From contig CAZSFR010000003.1 of assembly GCA_964606295.1 (NCBI GenBank), positions 1 to 40,615 on the forward strand: a stretch of 40,615 bases of DNA. The letters run 5' to 3'. The notes beneath the pieces are model-generated. The model was not told the origin of the DNA. It saw only the letters and a program-made list of their open reading frames with translations, and ran no database searches. The DNA is from JAGOPB01 sp964606295 (GTDB lineage Bacteria; Patescibacteriota; Minisyncoccia; Phycocordibacterales; UBA9973). Made by a program: the position numbers and the translations under genes. This document shows, in pieces, positions 23,131-30,366 of the stretch (positions are counted from its first letter, which is position 1; every line of letters begins with the position of its first letter).

Positions 23131-26073
23131 ATGCAGATGATAAAAAAATTTTCTTACACTCGTTTTTTTGCGGCACTCACAATTTTCAACCTCATAGTAA
23201 TGGGAAATTTTTCATTTTCCTCTAAAGTTATGGCAGAGGACAGTGTGTCTTCAGCCGTCATAAGTGAGGCATCAGTTGCTTCGCCGACACTTGGAGATGC
23301 GCAAAGTATTGCAACGACAGCTCAGTTACAAAACGTAGTACAAAATGTAAAAGATGAAGCACGAACCAGAGGAGAATCTGCAACTCATGAGCAGATAACT
23401 TCTGCGGTCAATGATTTTCTTGCGATAGAAGCAGTAGAAGCAACATCGCCTGTAATCGGCGATACCACAATCCCGCTTTCAATACCTGCAAATCAAGATA
23501 CTGGCAGAGAGGAAACAACCGTGCCACTTTTTACCTCATATCCCGTAGTCGATGACAATCTTAATGATTCGTGTGCACCATACGAGCTCACTCTTACTAG
23601 TGACCAAAAAGATTATATAGTCGAGAAAGATGAGCAAGATCATTTTGCTGTATTTGCATGGGTGCATTCAGCGTGGACGTCAATCGCTGGAGCAGATTGG
23701 ATTTGGGCGACACTTCACGTTGACGAACCATCTGTAAATCAAACATATTCATTCAAGAAAGCATTTGATATTGTAGGCACGCCAAGTATTGCAGAACTTT
23801 CAATCGCTGTAGATGACAACTTAAAGGCAAAAATTAATAACTCGATGGTATATGAAGCATCGAGTGGAGATAATTTCAGCAGTGCAACATCTATAGATAT
23901 AGTACAAAATGTACGCGAGGGAATGAATAATCTTTCTTTTGTTGTACAAAATGCAGGTGCTGTGGGGAGTACTCCAGAATCAAACCCAGCTGGACTTATC
24001 TATAAAATAGTCATCCACAGCACTTTGTGTGAAGACACAAATAGCGGTGATCGAGATAATGATGGTGTGAGAAATACTATTGATAATTGTCCGCTCATTG
24101 CAAATACCGACCAAGCTGATCTTGATGGCGATGGTAAAGGAGATGTTTGTGATGATATTAATACTGACGGCCCTGCTGGTGATCATGATGGGGATACTGT
24201 GCCGAACGCAGTTGATAATTGCCCAGCAATTTCTAATACCAATCAAATAGATACAGACGCTGATGGAATTGGAGATGAGTGTGATAATAATGGTAACGGT
24301 AATCCAAGTGGAGATTTTGATGATGACGGTGTCGTAAATAGTAGTGACAACTGTCCCGCTGTATCAAATCCAGGCCAATTAGATACTGATCAGGATGGTA
24401 AAGGAGATGCATGTGATGCTGATGCGAACGGCGATGGAATCCCAGACAATCGGCAAAATGGAGATATCGACAGCGATGGAATTGCAAATGGAATAGACAA
24501 TTGTAGAGCGGTATCAAATGCCGATCAGGCTGACGAAGACCAAGATGGCAAAGGAAATGCTTGTGATTCAGATTATATTTCAACAAACAATGATGGGGAT
24601 AGTGATGGAGTGATTGATACATTGGACAACTGTCCATCTGTTTCAAACCCTGATCAAGCAAACTTTGACCAAGATTTGATGGGTGACGCATGCGACAGCG
24701 ATGATGACAATGATGGAATACTAGATGTTGATGAAGGCGAAGTCCTCGGAGATATGTGTGTAGCAAATGTCTCAGCGATTGTAACAATCGACGAAGCATT
24801 ATCAATGGGTACAGGAACGCTTACAGACGAGAATGGTCCTGTATATATTGGAAGTGATTCGAGTGTGATAACTACTGGTGGATCATTTGATATCAATGAC
24901 GGCACAACTCTTTTTATCGATCCTTCTATGCAAGGTACATATGAAGATGCAAATGGTCTTGTCATCGAAAGACAGTCAGGAGCAATGGTTGTGCATCTCA
25001 AGCGTGCAGACACGTTGCTTGGCGACGGTCGCAATCATATCAATGGAAAAATAGTGCTCTCTGGCACAGTTGCAACAGCAATAGTAAATGATGAGACTAT
25101 CGAATTGGGGAATGATGGAATCATGGTGCAAAATCCAAAGAACGATGAAGTGTCTATCACAAACAACGGAACAGAAGTAAATTTCTGGCTTACGACAGGT
25201 ATTGATGAAGATACGTTCACTATCAATCTTGAGGATTATGAGATTTGTACAGACACTATCGAAGATACTTCATGTAGGGTTGGTGTCGAAAGAATCGTAA
25301 ACGGCGGATTCGAAACACCAGTTGTTACAGACCCAGGAATGTGGCAGGTATTTACATCAGGATTCAACTGGATGGCACAACGTATTTCTGACTCAGTATC
25401 AGAACTCGAAGTGCAGGCAGGATACGGCGCAGGGGAGACCGGAATAGCGTGGACAGCTAAAGAGGGAACACAGTACGTAGAACTCGATAGTAATGAGGCA
25501 ACACGAATTTATCAAGATGTCGCGACTATCCCTGGTGCAATATATGAGCTTGATTACTCGTTCTCACCACGACCGAATGTTTCTGCAAATAATCTATCAG
25601 TATCAATCGATGGATCTGTTGTTGGAACTGAGCAAGCAGACGGTATAGGACTTACTGGTACTTTGTGGATTGACAGGTCTCTCACATTTACCGCGACAGG
25701 AAATACGACTCGCGTGCAATTCGAAAATACTGATGTGAGTGATGGTTTAGGAACATTTCTCGATGCTGTTTCAATGAAATGCACTGAGAATGTACCCCTC
25801 GATGATTCCGCAGATGACGAAGGAAGTGATGGGGGTGGAAGTTCTTCATCTAGTAGTGGAAGTAGAGGGGGAAGCAGTGGTACTTCTAGCTCAAACAATG
25901 ATAGTACAGGTGAAGTCTTGGGTGCAAGTACAGGATTGAATGATTCTGGAATCGTACTCGGTGCAACTTTGGCACAAACAGGTAATGACATGAGCACAAG
26001 TATGTATCTCGGTCTTATACTTCTCGGAGCACTTATGATAATTCGAAAAGGATTTAAAAAAGTAGTAGCGTAA
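23131..26073 (+). CDS. secreted thrombospondin type-3 repeat protein with LAQTG sorting tail
   Basis: 980 aa surface protein. Residues 1-35 are a signal peptide (basic MIKKFSYTRFF, hydrophobic core, VMAED cleavage region). About 36-300 is a novel region. Residues 306-532 hold five thrombospondin type-3 repeats of the form DxDxDGxxNxxDNCPxxxNxxQxDxDxDGxGDxCD, which bind many Ca2+ ions. About 728-890 is a galactose-binding-like module (NGGFETPVVTDPGMWQVF ... YELDYSFSPRP ... RVQFENTD) of the DUF642/choice-of-anchor sort. A Ser/Gly linker follows, then LAQTG (947-951), a hydrophobic helix and a basic end: a class-E-like sortase signal. The sortase gene is next. Likely a cell-wall-anchored adhesin or S-layer-like protein. 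The start may instead be ATG 23137. Confidence 0.92.
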   Translation: MQMIKKFSYTRFFAALTIFNLIVMGNFSFSSKVMAEDSVSSAVISEASVASPTLGDAQSIATTAQLQNVVQNVKDEARTRGESATHEQITSAVNDFLAIEAVEATSPVIGDTTIPLSIPANQDTGREETTVPLFTSYPVVDDNLNDSCAPYELTLTSDQKDYIVEKDEQDHFAVFAWVHSAWTSIAGADWIWATLHVDEPSVNQTYSFKKAFDIVGTPSIAELSIAVDDNLKAKINNSMVYEASSGDNFSSATSIDIVQNVREGMNNLSFVVQNAGAVGSTPESNPAGLIYKIVIHSTLCEDTNSGDRDNDGVRNTIDNCPLIANTDQADLDGDGKGDVCDDINTDGPAGDHDGDTVPNAVDNCPAISNTNQIDTDADGIGDECDNNGNGNPSGDFDDDGVVNSSDNCPAVSNPGQLDTDQDGKGDACDADANGDGIPDNRQNGDIDSDGIANGIDNCRAVSNADQADEDQDGKGNACDSDYISTNNDGDSDGVIDTLDNCPSVSNPDQANFDQDLMGDACDSDDDNDGILDVDEGEVLGDMCVANVSAIVTIDEALSMGTGTLTDENGPVYIGSDSSVITTGGSFDINDGTTLFIDPSMQGTYEDANGLVIERQSGAMVVHLKRADTLLGDGRNHINGKIVLSGTVATAIVNDETIELGNDGIMVQNPKNDEVSITNNGTEVNFWLTTGIDEDTFTINLEDYEICTDTIEDTSCRVGVERIVNGGFETPVVTDPGMWQVFTSGFNWMAQRISDSVSELEVQAGYGAGETGIAWTAKEGTQYVELDSNEATRIYQDVATIPGAIYELDYSFSPRPNVSANNLSVSIDGSVVGTEQADGIGLTGTLWIDRSLTFTATGNTTRVQFENTDVSDGLGTFLDAVSMKCTENVPLDDSADDEGSDGGGSSSSSSGSRGGSSGTSSSNNDSTGEVLGASTGLNDSGIVLGATLAQTGNDMSTSMYLGLILLGALMIIRKGFKKVVA
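24046..24725 (+). repeat. five thrombospondin type-3 repeat units (coding)
   Basis: Five tandem units of about 36-49 codons, each with DNCP and a closing GD/GN-x-CD, plus a half unit (DDDNDGILD). The DNA repeats are degenerate, with recurring GATAATTG(C/T) and GATGG(C/T/A) strings. The minus strand of this region stays open by chance because of the biased composition. Confidence 0.9.
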
Positions 26074-26082
26074 TAAAAGGAT

Positions 26083-26107
26083 CGGCCCTCAAGAATTGTG
26101 AGGGCCG
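26083..26107. terminator. hairpin between the TSP3 gene and the sortase gene
   Basis: CGGCCCTCA (26083-26091) and TGAGGGCCG (26099-26107) form a perfect 9-bp stem. It is followed by only a weak T stretch (TATTCTATAAA), so termination may be partial, giving reduced sortase transcription. A TATAAA at 26113-26118, four bases before the sortase ATG, could supply a separate start. Confidence 0.65.
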
Positions 26108-26122
26108 TATTCTATAAAATAT

Positions 26123-26731
26123 ATGCTGACACGCATGATTAGAAAACTGAAGTTTTTAAGAGGAATGAACATAGTTTTTGAAATTGCTATTTTCATTCTT
26201 GCCATCAATCTTATTTTTGCACCACTTTTTCCTGTGGTTGCGCAGGTGTTCAACAAGAATGACAAAAGCGTGGTGCTGGCTACAGGCGTAGGCGCGAATG
26301 AACATTTCACTGACCTTCCAATCGAAGGAAATTATCTGGTTATTCCTTCGATTGGAGTAAAGCGTGAGATTGTCGAAGCATTGGGGATTAGCACCGTTCA
26401 TGAAAATATATGGCGAAGAAACGAAGGGAGTACGCCTCCTGGCGGAGGAAATACGGTATTGGTTGCACACAGATATGCAACAATCGGTGGAAATCGTGCG
26501 AGCACGTTTTATCGGCTTCCTGAATTAGTTGCGGGGGAAAAGATATATGTTCGTTATGAAGGTATCATCTATATATATGAAATAAATAACACATTTGTCG
26601 TGCTTCCGACACAAGTTGAAATAGAGGGACCGAGCACGACACCAGTGCTGACACTTTACACTTGTACACCGCTTTGGAAAGCAGATCATCGCTTTGTTGT
26701 TACCGCACCACTTCAAGAAACAATATTATGA
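26123..26731 (+). CDS. sortase (class D/E-like transpeptidase)
   Basis: 202 aa. N-terminal membrane anchor (about 18-42), then the sortase beta-barrel: YLVIPSIGVKREIVEAL, NTVLVAHRYA with catalytic H116, PVLTLYTCTPLWKADHRFVV with nucleophile C181 and R190. The TLYTC...HR arrangement is standard for the family. It would cleave the LAQTG motif of the protein encoded just upstream and couple it to an amino group in the envelope. Its stop overlaps the ATG of the next small gene (ATGA). Sortase together with its client is uncommon outside Gram-positive-type envelopes and fits the monoderm-like CPR cell plan. Confidence 0.93.
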   Translation: MLTRMIRKLKFLRGMNIVFEIAIFILAINLIFAPLFPVVAQVFNKNDKSVVLATGVGANEHFTDLPIEGNYLVIPSIGVKREIVEALGISTVHENIWRRNEGSTPPGGGNTVLVAHRYATIGGNRASTFYRLPELVAGEKIYVRYEGIIYIYEINNTFVVLPTQVEIEGPSTTPVLTLYTCTPLWKADHRFVVTAPLQETIL

Positions 26732-26901
26732 TTGATAATTACTTAGAAAATACAAAACTATGGCTCGGAAGCAGAATTTCTAAGGAAAAGAAACGCTTTT
26801 TAATGCTATCTTTTCTTTTGGTGATTGCTGTGTGTGGAAAAGTGTACATTGACTCTCTATATCAAAAAAATTTTGTTGATATAGAGGCAACGGTCTCTTA
26901 A
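26728..26901 (+). CDS. 57-aa single-pass membrane protein coupled to sortase
   Basis: ATG 26728 overlaps the sortase TGA by 4 nt. The protein has a basic cytoplasmic N-terminal half (SRISKEKKRF), one membrane helix (FLMLSFLLVIAVCGKVYI) and a short outer tail (SLYQKNFVDIEATVS). No family recognised. Translational coupling suggests it works with the sortase, for instance as an accessory or anchor subunit; this is inference from position only. Confidence 0.7.
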   Translation: MIDNYLENTKLWLGSRISKEKKRFLMLSFLLVIAVCGKVYIDSLYQKNFVDIEATVS

Positions 26902-26924
26902 TAACAATAGTTCTGAAATCAGAG

Positions 26925-26930
26925 TATAAT
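26925..26930 (+). promoter_or_regulatory. -10 element of the CAP-domain gene
   Basis: Perfect TATAAT 11 nt before ATG 26942, so a leader of about five bases. No clear -35 at the expected spacing. Indicates that the CAP gene can be transcribed independently of the sortase. Confidence 0.45.
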
Positions 26931-26941
26931 GTGATAGACCT

Positions 26942-27994
26942 ATGAAGTACATGAGAAAGATAAAAGACTATTTTTACCCTCATAGTGGCAACAATCACAT
27001 GCCGCTTCTTTTTTGTGAGGCAGGTATGGCTGTTGTCGTAGCTGTTACAGTATTTTTGTTCGGTTTGAGTGTGGTGGGCCGTATTGCTGTAGATAGAAAT
27101 ATATTGACTGCATCAGTAGAATCGATGGTTCTCATTGATTTGGCAAATAATGACCGTGATCAAAACAACGTCTCACCTTTGATGATAAATCCCGAACTCA
27201 CTCTCGCCGCTCAGATGAAAGCTAACGACATGGTGGCAAATATGTATTTTGCGCACACTTCGCCGGCAGGCATTACGCCGTGGTATTGGTTTAGTAAAGC
27301 CAAATATTCGTTTCTATATGCCGGAGAGAACCTCGCAGTCGATTTCAGTGAATCAGCGGATGTGAATAATGCGTGGATGAATTCACCACTTCATCGCGAC
27401 AATATTCTGAATGACAAATTTACCGAGATAGGAATTGCGACCGCTGAAGGAGTATATAAGGGGGAGAAGACGACATTTGTAGTACAAATGTTTGGATCTC
27501 CAATTGCAGCTTCCGGGACAACTTCAACATCTTCGGGAAGGACTGTGCAGATTGCGAAGCTGATAGCTGTACAAAATGTGTCTCCAAATGTAGCCGGTGA
27601 ATCCGCAAACACAGAAACAAATCTAATACCGTTGTACACGAGTCCGGATTTTGTTGCAGTAAAAAATGATAGTCCTTTGGCGCAAGCAACCGAAACGCAA
27701 AATGGCACAGATACTCTCAAGGAGCAAGCGACGGTACCTCTTCAAAGTAGTGAGGCTACGCCTCGCTACACTACATTCTGGCAACGCATCATTGCGAGTC
27801 CAGGAGAGACGGTAGGCATGTTATATCGCATTCTTTTCTTTGCTGTATTTATTGCACTCTTCCTCATGGTTATCATTAAGTTTCGCAAACAGCATTACAA
27901 GAATATTCTTTATGGAGTGCTACTGTTGCTGTTTATCTTTGCCTTCATTCTCTTGCTCAACTCCAACCTCTTATCTTCACCCGCTGTGATATAA
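26942..27994 (+). CDS. membrane-anchored CAP (SCP/PR-1) domain protein
   Basis: 350 aa. Membrane helix at about 25-50, then a CAP domain at about 55-185 with the typical blocks LIDLANNDRDQNNVSPLMINPELTLAAQMKANDM, YFAHTSPAGITPWYWF, AGENLAVDF, AWMNSPLHRDNILNDKFTEIGI and FVVQMFG. The two His (HTSP, HRDN) that line the CAP cavity are present. A low-complexity linker follows, then two C-terminal helices (about 295-318, 326-345), so the CAP domain lies outside the cell between membrane anchors. An in-frame palindrome (27747-27769) encodes SSEATPRYTT in the linker. Bacterial CAP proteins are often linked to envelope or host interaction; biochemical role unknown. Confidence 0.88.
   Translation: MKYMRKIKDYFYPHSGNNHMPLLFCEAGMAVVVAVTVFLFGLSVVGRIAVDRNILTASVESMVLIDLANNDRDQNNVSPLMINPELTLAAQMKANDMVANMYFAHTSPAGITPWYWFSKAKYSFLYAGENLAVDFSESADVNNAWMNSPLHRDNILNDKFTEIGIATAEGVYKGEKTTFVVQMFGSPIAASGTTSTSSGRTVQIAKLIAVQNVSPNVAGESANTETNLIPLYTSPDFVAVKNDSPLAQATETQNGTDTLKEQATVPLQSSEATPRYTTFWQRIIASPGETVGMLYRILFFAVFIALFLMVIIKFRKQHYKNILYGVLLLLFIFAFILLLNSNLLSSPAVI
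27747..27769. repeat. in-frame palindrome within the CAP gene
   Basis: GTAGTGAGGC and GCCTCGCTAC form a 10-bp stem (one G-T pair) with a 3-nt TAC loop. It lies in the low-complexity linker just before the C-terminal membrane helices and is far more stable than its A/T-rich surroundings, suggesting a small inserted palindromic element. Confidence 0.6.
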
Positions 27995-28055
27995 CACAAA
28001 ATTATTTGGATAGAATCTGATTACGGGAAGAGCAATAACCTGACTGAAGAAAGCG

Positions 28056-28079
28056 AAAAGGTGCCACTTTTGTGACACC
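28056..28079 (-). terminator. terminator downstream of tRNA-Thr
   Basis: On the minus strand GGTG-t-CAC, loop AAAA, GTG-g-CACC (7 pairs, one mismatch), then TTTTCGCTTT. It lies about 50 bases past the 3' end of the tRNA. The rest of 27995-28129 shows nothing else I can support. Confidence 0.55.
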
Positions 28080-28129
28080 AATCATCGCAAAAGAACTTAT
28101 TTGAGACACTTGGTTACTTCTCTACTGAG

Positions 28130-28202
28130 AGCCGCCTCTCGGGCTTGAACCGAGGACCTACGGTTTACAAAACCGTTGCTCTACCAACTGAGCTAAGGCG
28201 GC
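28130..28202 (-). tRNA. tRNA-Thr (anticodon UGU)
   Basis: Full cloverleaf on the minus strand: acceptor GCCGCCT/AGGCGGC, D arm GCTCAGTTGGTAGAGC, anticodon stem ACGGT/ACCGT with loop TTTGTAA (U33, anticodon UGU), variable AGGTC, T arm CTCGG-TTCAAGC-CCGAG. The CCA end is not encoded, so a CCA-adding enzyme is needed. Flanking TCTC/GAGA lengthen the acceptor helix by four pairs in the precursor, including the discriminator position. Confidence 0.95.
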
Positions 28203-28221
28203 TCTCAAAAGGGAAGTCATT

Positions 28222-28227
28222 TCTATA
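28222..28227 (-). promoter_or_regulatory. possible -10 element of tRNA-Thr
   Basis: TATAGA on the minus strand about 20 nt before the mature tRNA 5' end, with a TTCGCA 18 bp upstream as a weak -35. The remainder of 28203-28316 has no recognisable gene. Confidence 0.35.
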
Positions 28228-28316
28228 ACAATTTGTAAAACTTTGTGCGAACCTACTACTTGTGCTTCCTTTGTCTGCGTATTATCCAGTGAAGACGGAA
28301 TCTAGGCTATGTACAA

Positions 28317-28730
28317 CTATTCCTCATCCTTCTTATCTTCTTCTATCAGCCTGTGCTTGAATCTCTTCATACGCACACGGTATTCTGCCATAGTTCTTGA
28401 AAAAAACAAAGTAATTTGCTTGCCCTTCCCATTTTCACGGAACTTCAGCTTGAACAGTTTTGGAAATTTGGACTTGAGGTATCTCCGTGTGCTGTGGGCC
28501 GTCACAATCCAGAGTTTTCCTGTGGTGAATATCATGTATCGCACGCTTTCTTTCATGGCACGAACAAAGTGCCGCTCCATGTCATAGAGCTCTGCTTTGA
28601 TATGGTGAATCGGATGAATTATTACCTCTGGCATATTCAATCTTCCAGTGCGGAGCATTTTTACCTTGTATCCAAGGAAAAAAGCTAGCGCCAAGAATGA
28701 TATTGCAAAAATAATAATAAGTGCGAACAT
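28317..28730 (-). CDS. single-pass membrane protein, unknown function
   Basis: 137 aa from ATG 28730, one base after the tsf stop. N-terminal helix (FALIIIFAISFLALAFFLGY) followed by a strongly basic, helical cytoplasmic region (HHIKAELYDMERHFVRAMKE, HSTRRYLKSKFPKLFKLKF, RMKRFKHRLIEED). I recognise no family. The basic tail could bind RNA, ribosomes or phospholipid head groups. It is probably the last gene of an rpsB-tsf-membrane protein transcription unit. Confidence 0.75.
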   Translation of the reverse strand: MFALIIIFAISFLALAFFLGYKVKMLRTGRLNMPEVIIHPIHHIKAELYDMERHFVRAMKESVRYMIFTTGKLWIVTAHSTRRYLKSKFPKLFKLKFRENGKGKQITLFFSRTMAEYRVRMKRFKHRLIEEDKKDEE

Positions 28731-28731
28731 G

Positions 28732-29523
28732 CTAGCCAATTATTTTGTAACGAATAAATGCTGTCACTGTTGCGCCTTCTTTGGCAACATAGGCACCTAC
28801 TGTCATATCTGGGTTCTTGAAAAACGGTTGCTCGAGGAGTGTTTGTTCTTTGAGATATGTAGCGACCTTTCCATCAAGAATCTTCTTTTTCATTTCATCT
28901 GGTTTTTCACTCGCAGTTTCTTCGACTTCTTTCATGAAGAATTGTATAGACTTTTCGCGCGCATCAACGTGGATGTCTTCTGCTTTGATGTATTGAGGAT
29001 TCATCGCTGCGACATGCATCGCAATGTCCTTTGCCAGAGCTTCTGTACCGCCGTCGAGGGCGACGACCGCACCTGCCTTTTTATTGTGGTGGAGGTAACT
29101 CCCGAGAACCTTTCCAGTAATTTCGAATATTTCTCCAAGTTGGATGTTTTCACCAATTTTCAAAACTAGCGGTTCGATGAGGTTTCGCGCTGTTTCAGTA
29201 GCTTTTTCTTTGCCATCTTTAAGAGTGATATCAGCAAGGTCTTGCGATACTTTTAGAAAATCAGCATTCTGAGCGACAAAGTCAGTTTCCGAGTGGAGGA
29301 CAACCATAACTCCTTTACCACCATCGACTGCGATTGCAATAGCTCCTTCGTTTGTTGCGCGGTCAGCTTTTTTAGTAGCCATTTCTCCAGAGACTTTGCG
29401 AAGGACCATGAGAGCTTCTTCCATGTTGCCGTTCGTTTCTTCGAGTGCTTTCTTGCACTGCATGACAGACACACCCGTTTTGTCTCTTAATTCTTTTATT
29501 AATTCTGTTGTGATTGCTGACAT
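28732..29523 (-). CDS. tsf: translation elongation factor Ts
   Basis: Nucleotide exchange factor for EF-Tu; 263 aa, on the short side of the family. The N-terminal UBA-like domain is clear: ITTELIKELRDKTGVSVMQCKKALEETNGNMEEALMVLRK. The core follows with VVLHSETDFVAQNADF, the TDFVA motif that contacts EF-Tu, then IAMHVAAMNPQYI and a C-terminal LLEQPFFKNPDMTVGAYV. Lies 69 nt downstream of rpsB on the same strand, the classical order. No Shine-Dalgarno before the ATG. Confidence 0.97.
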   Translation of the reverse strand: MSAITTELIKELRDKTGVSVMQCKKALEETNGNMEEALMVLRKVSGEMATKKADRATNEGAIAIAVDGGKGVMVVLHSETDFVAQNADFLKVSQDLADITLKDGKEKATETARNLIEPLVLKIGENIQLGEIFEITGKVLGSYLHHNKKAGAVVALDGGTEALAKDIAMHVAAMNPQYIKAEDIHVDAREKSIQFFMKEVEETASEKPDEMKKKILDGKVATYLKEQTLLEQPFFKNPDMTVGAYVAKEGATVTAFIRYKIIG

Positions 29524-29592
29524 GAAATTTTATTGTTAAAAATACTTAATAAAAAAAAGTCGCCGAAAACTATGAGGTGACTCGAAAGAATG

Positions 29593-30291
29593 TTATGCGT
29601 TCGAACCACTCTGGTATGCGTCTCGTATTGTATCGATAAAGAAGGAAACACTTTTTCGAGATGCGTCGTTGGCAATGATTGGATATGCGATATTTTGTGA
29701 ACTACAATCTGTGTTGAGAAGAGAAATAACAGGGACTCCCATTTTGCTTGCCTCTTCGATGGCAATAGATTCTTTGCGAGGATCAATAACAAAAAGTGCA
29801 TCAGGAGTTTTGAGCATAGTGCTCACGCCACCAAAGAGCACTTCGAGTCCGTCGAGTTCACGGTCGAGAAGTAGTCGCTCTTTCTTGGTATATTTTTCTA
29901 GTTCGTTGCGCTCTTTCTTCGATATTAACTCAGCGCGTCGTGCGATTCTCTTTTTCATTTCATTCCAGTTTGTGAGTAGTCCGCCCACCCATCGCTCAGT
30001 GACGTAGGGCATGTTGAGTGACATCGCGACACTCTTGATTGCAATTTTTGCTTCTGGTTTTGTTCCGACGAAAAGGAGAACTTTTTTCCCTTTACCGAGC
30101 TCTTCAACGAAAGTGATTGCCTTCTTGACTTGCTCGTTGGTCTTTGAGAGATCGATAACGTCTGTGCCATTTTTGTTTGTGAGGATAAACGGCTTGGCAG
30201 ATGCGTGTCTTCGGCTTCTGCCGAATCCAAAATGTGCGCCTGTTGCGATCATCTTATCTACCATTTCTCCTAATTTTGATTGCTCTGTCAT
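29593..30291 (-). CDS. rpsB: 30S ribosomal protein S2
   Basis: 232 aa. Diagnostic blocks: MIATGAHFGFGRSRRHASAKPFI, VLLFVGTKPEAKIAIKSVA, YVTERWVGGLLTNWNEMKKRI, LLLDRELDGLEVLFGG, PDALFVIDPRKESIAIEEAS, VPVISLLNTDCSSQNIAYPI and NDASRKSVSFFI. I chose ATG 30291 (MTEQSKLG); the frame continues upstream but would pass antisense through the start of proS. A TTGCAG-17-TAGTAT promoter ends seven bases before this ATG, so the message is nearly leaderless. Confidence 0.97.
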   Translation of the reverse strand: MTEQSKLGEMVDKMIATGAHFGFGRSRRHASAKPFILTNKNGTDVIDLSKTNEQVKKAITFVEELGKGKKVLLFVGTKPEAKIAIKSVAMSLNMPYVTERWVGGLLTNWNEMKKRIARRAELISKKERNELEKYTKKERLLLDRELDGLEVLFGGVSTMLKTPDALFVIDPRKESIAIEEASKMGVPVISLLNTDCSSQNIAYPIIANDASRKSVSFFIDTIRDAYQSGSNA

Positions 30292-30298
30292 GGGCCAC

Positions 30299-30327
30299 AT
30301 ACTACCAGAAAACTCCTTACTCTGCAA
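30299..30327 (-). promoter_or_regulatory. promoter of the rpsB-tsf operon
   Basis: Minus-strand TTGCAG (30327-30322), 17-bp spacer, TAGTAT (30304-30299), 7 nt before the rpsB ATG. The 66-75 bp divergent gap with proS also contains an AGGAG string on the minus strand, but it is too far from the ATG to act as a ribosome site. Confidence 0.5.
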
Positions 30328-30366
30328 CCTTTGCGAGATAACCTCTTTTAGAGTAGTATGGTGGAT

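Noticed and set aside
24233..24805. Open minus-strand frame of 190 codons, His/Leu-rich
   Set aside because: It is the complement of the Asp/Gly-rich TSP3 repeats; composition bias keeps it open.
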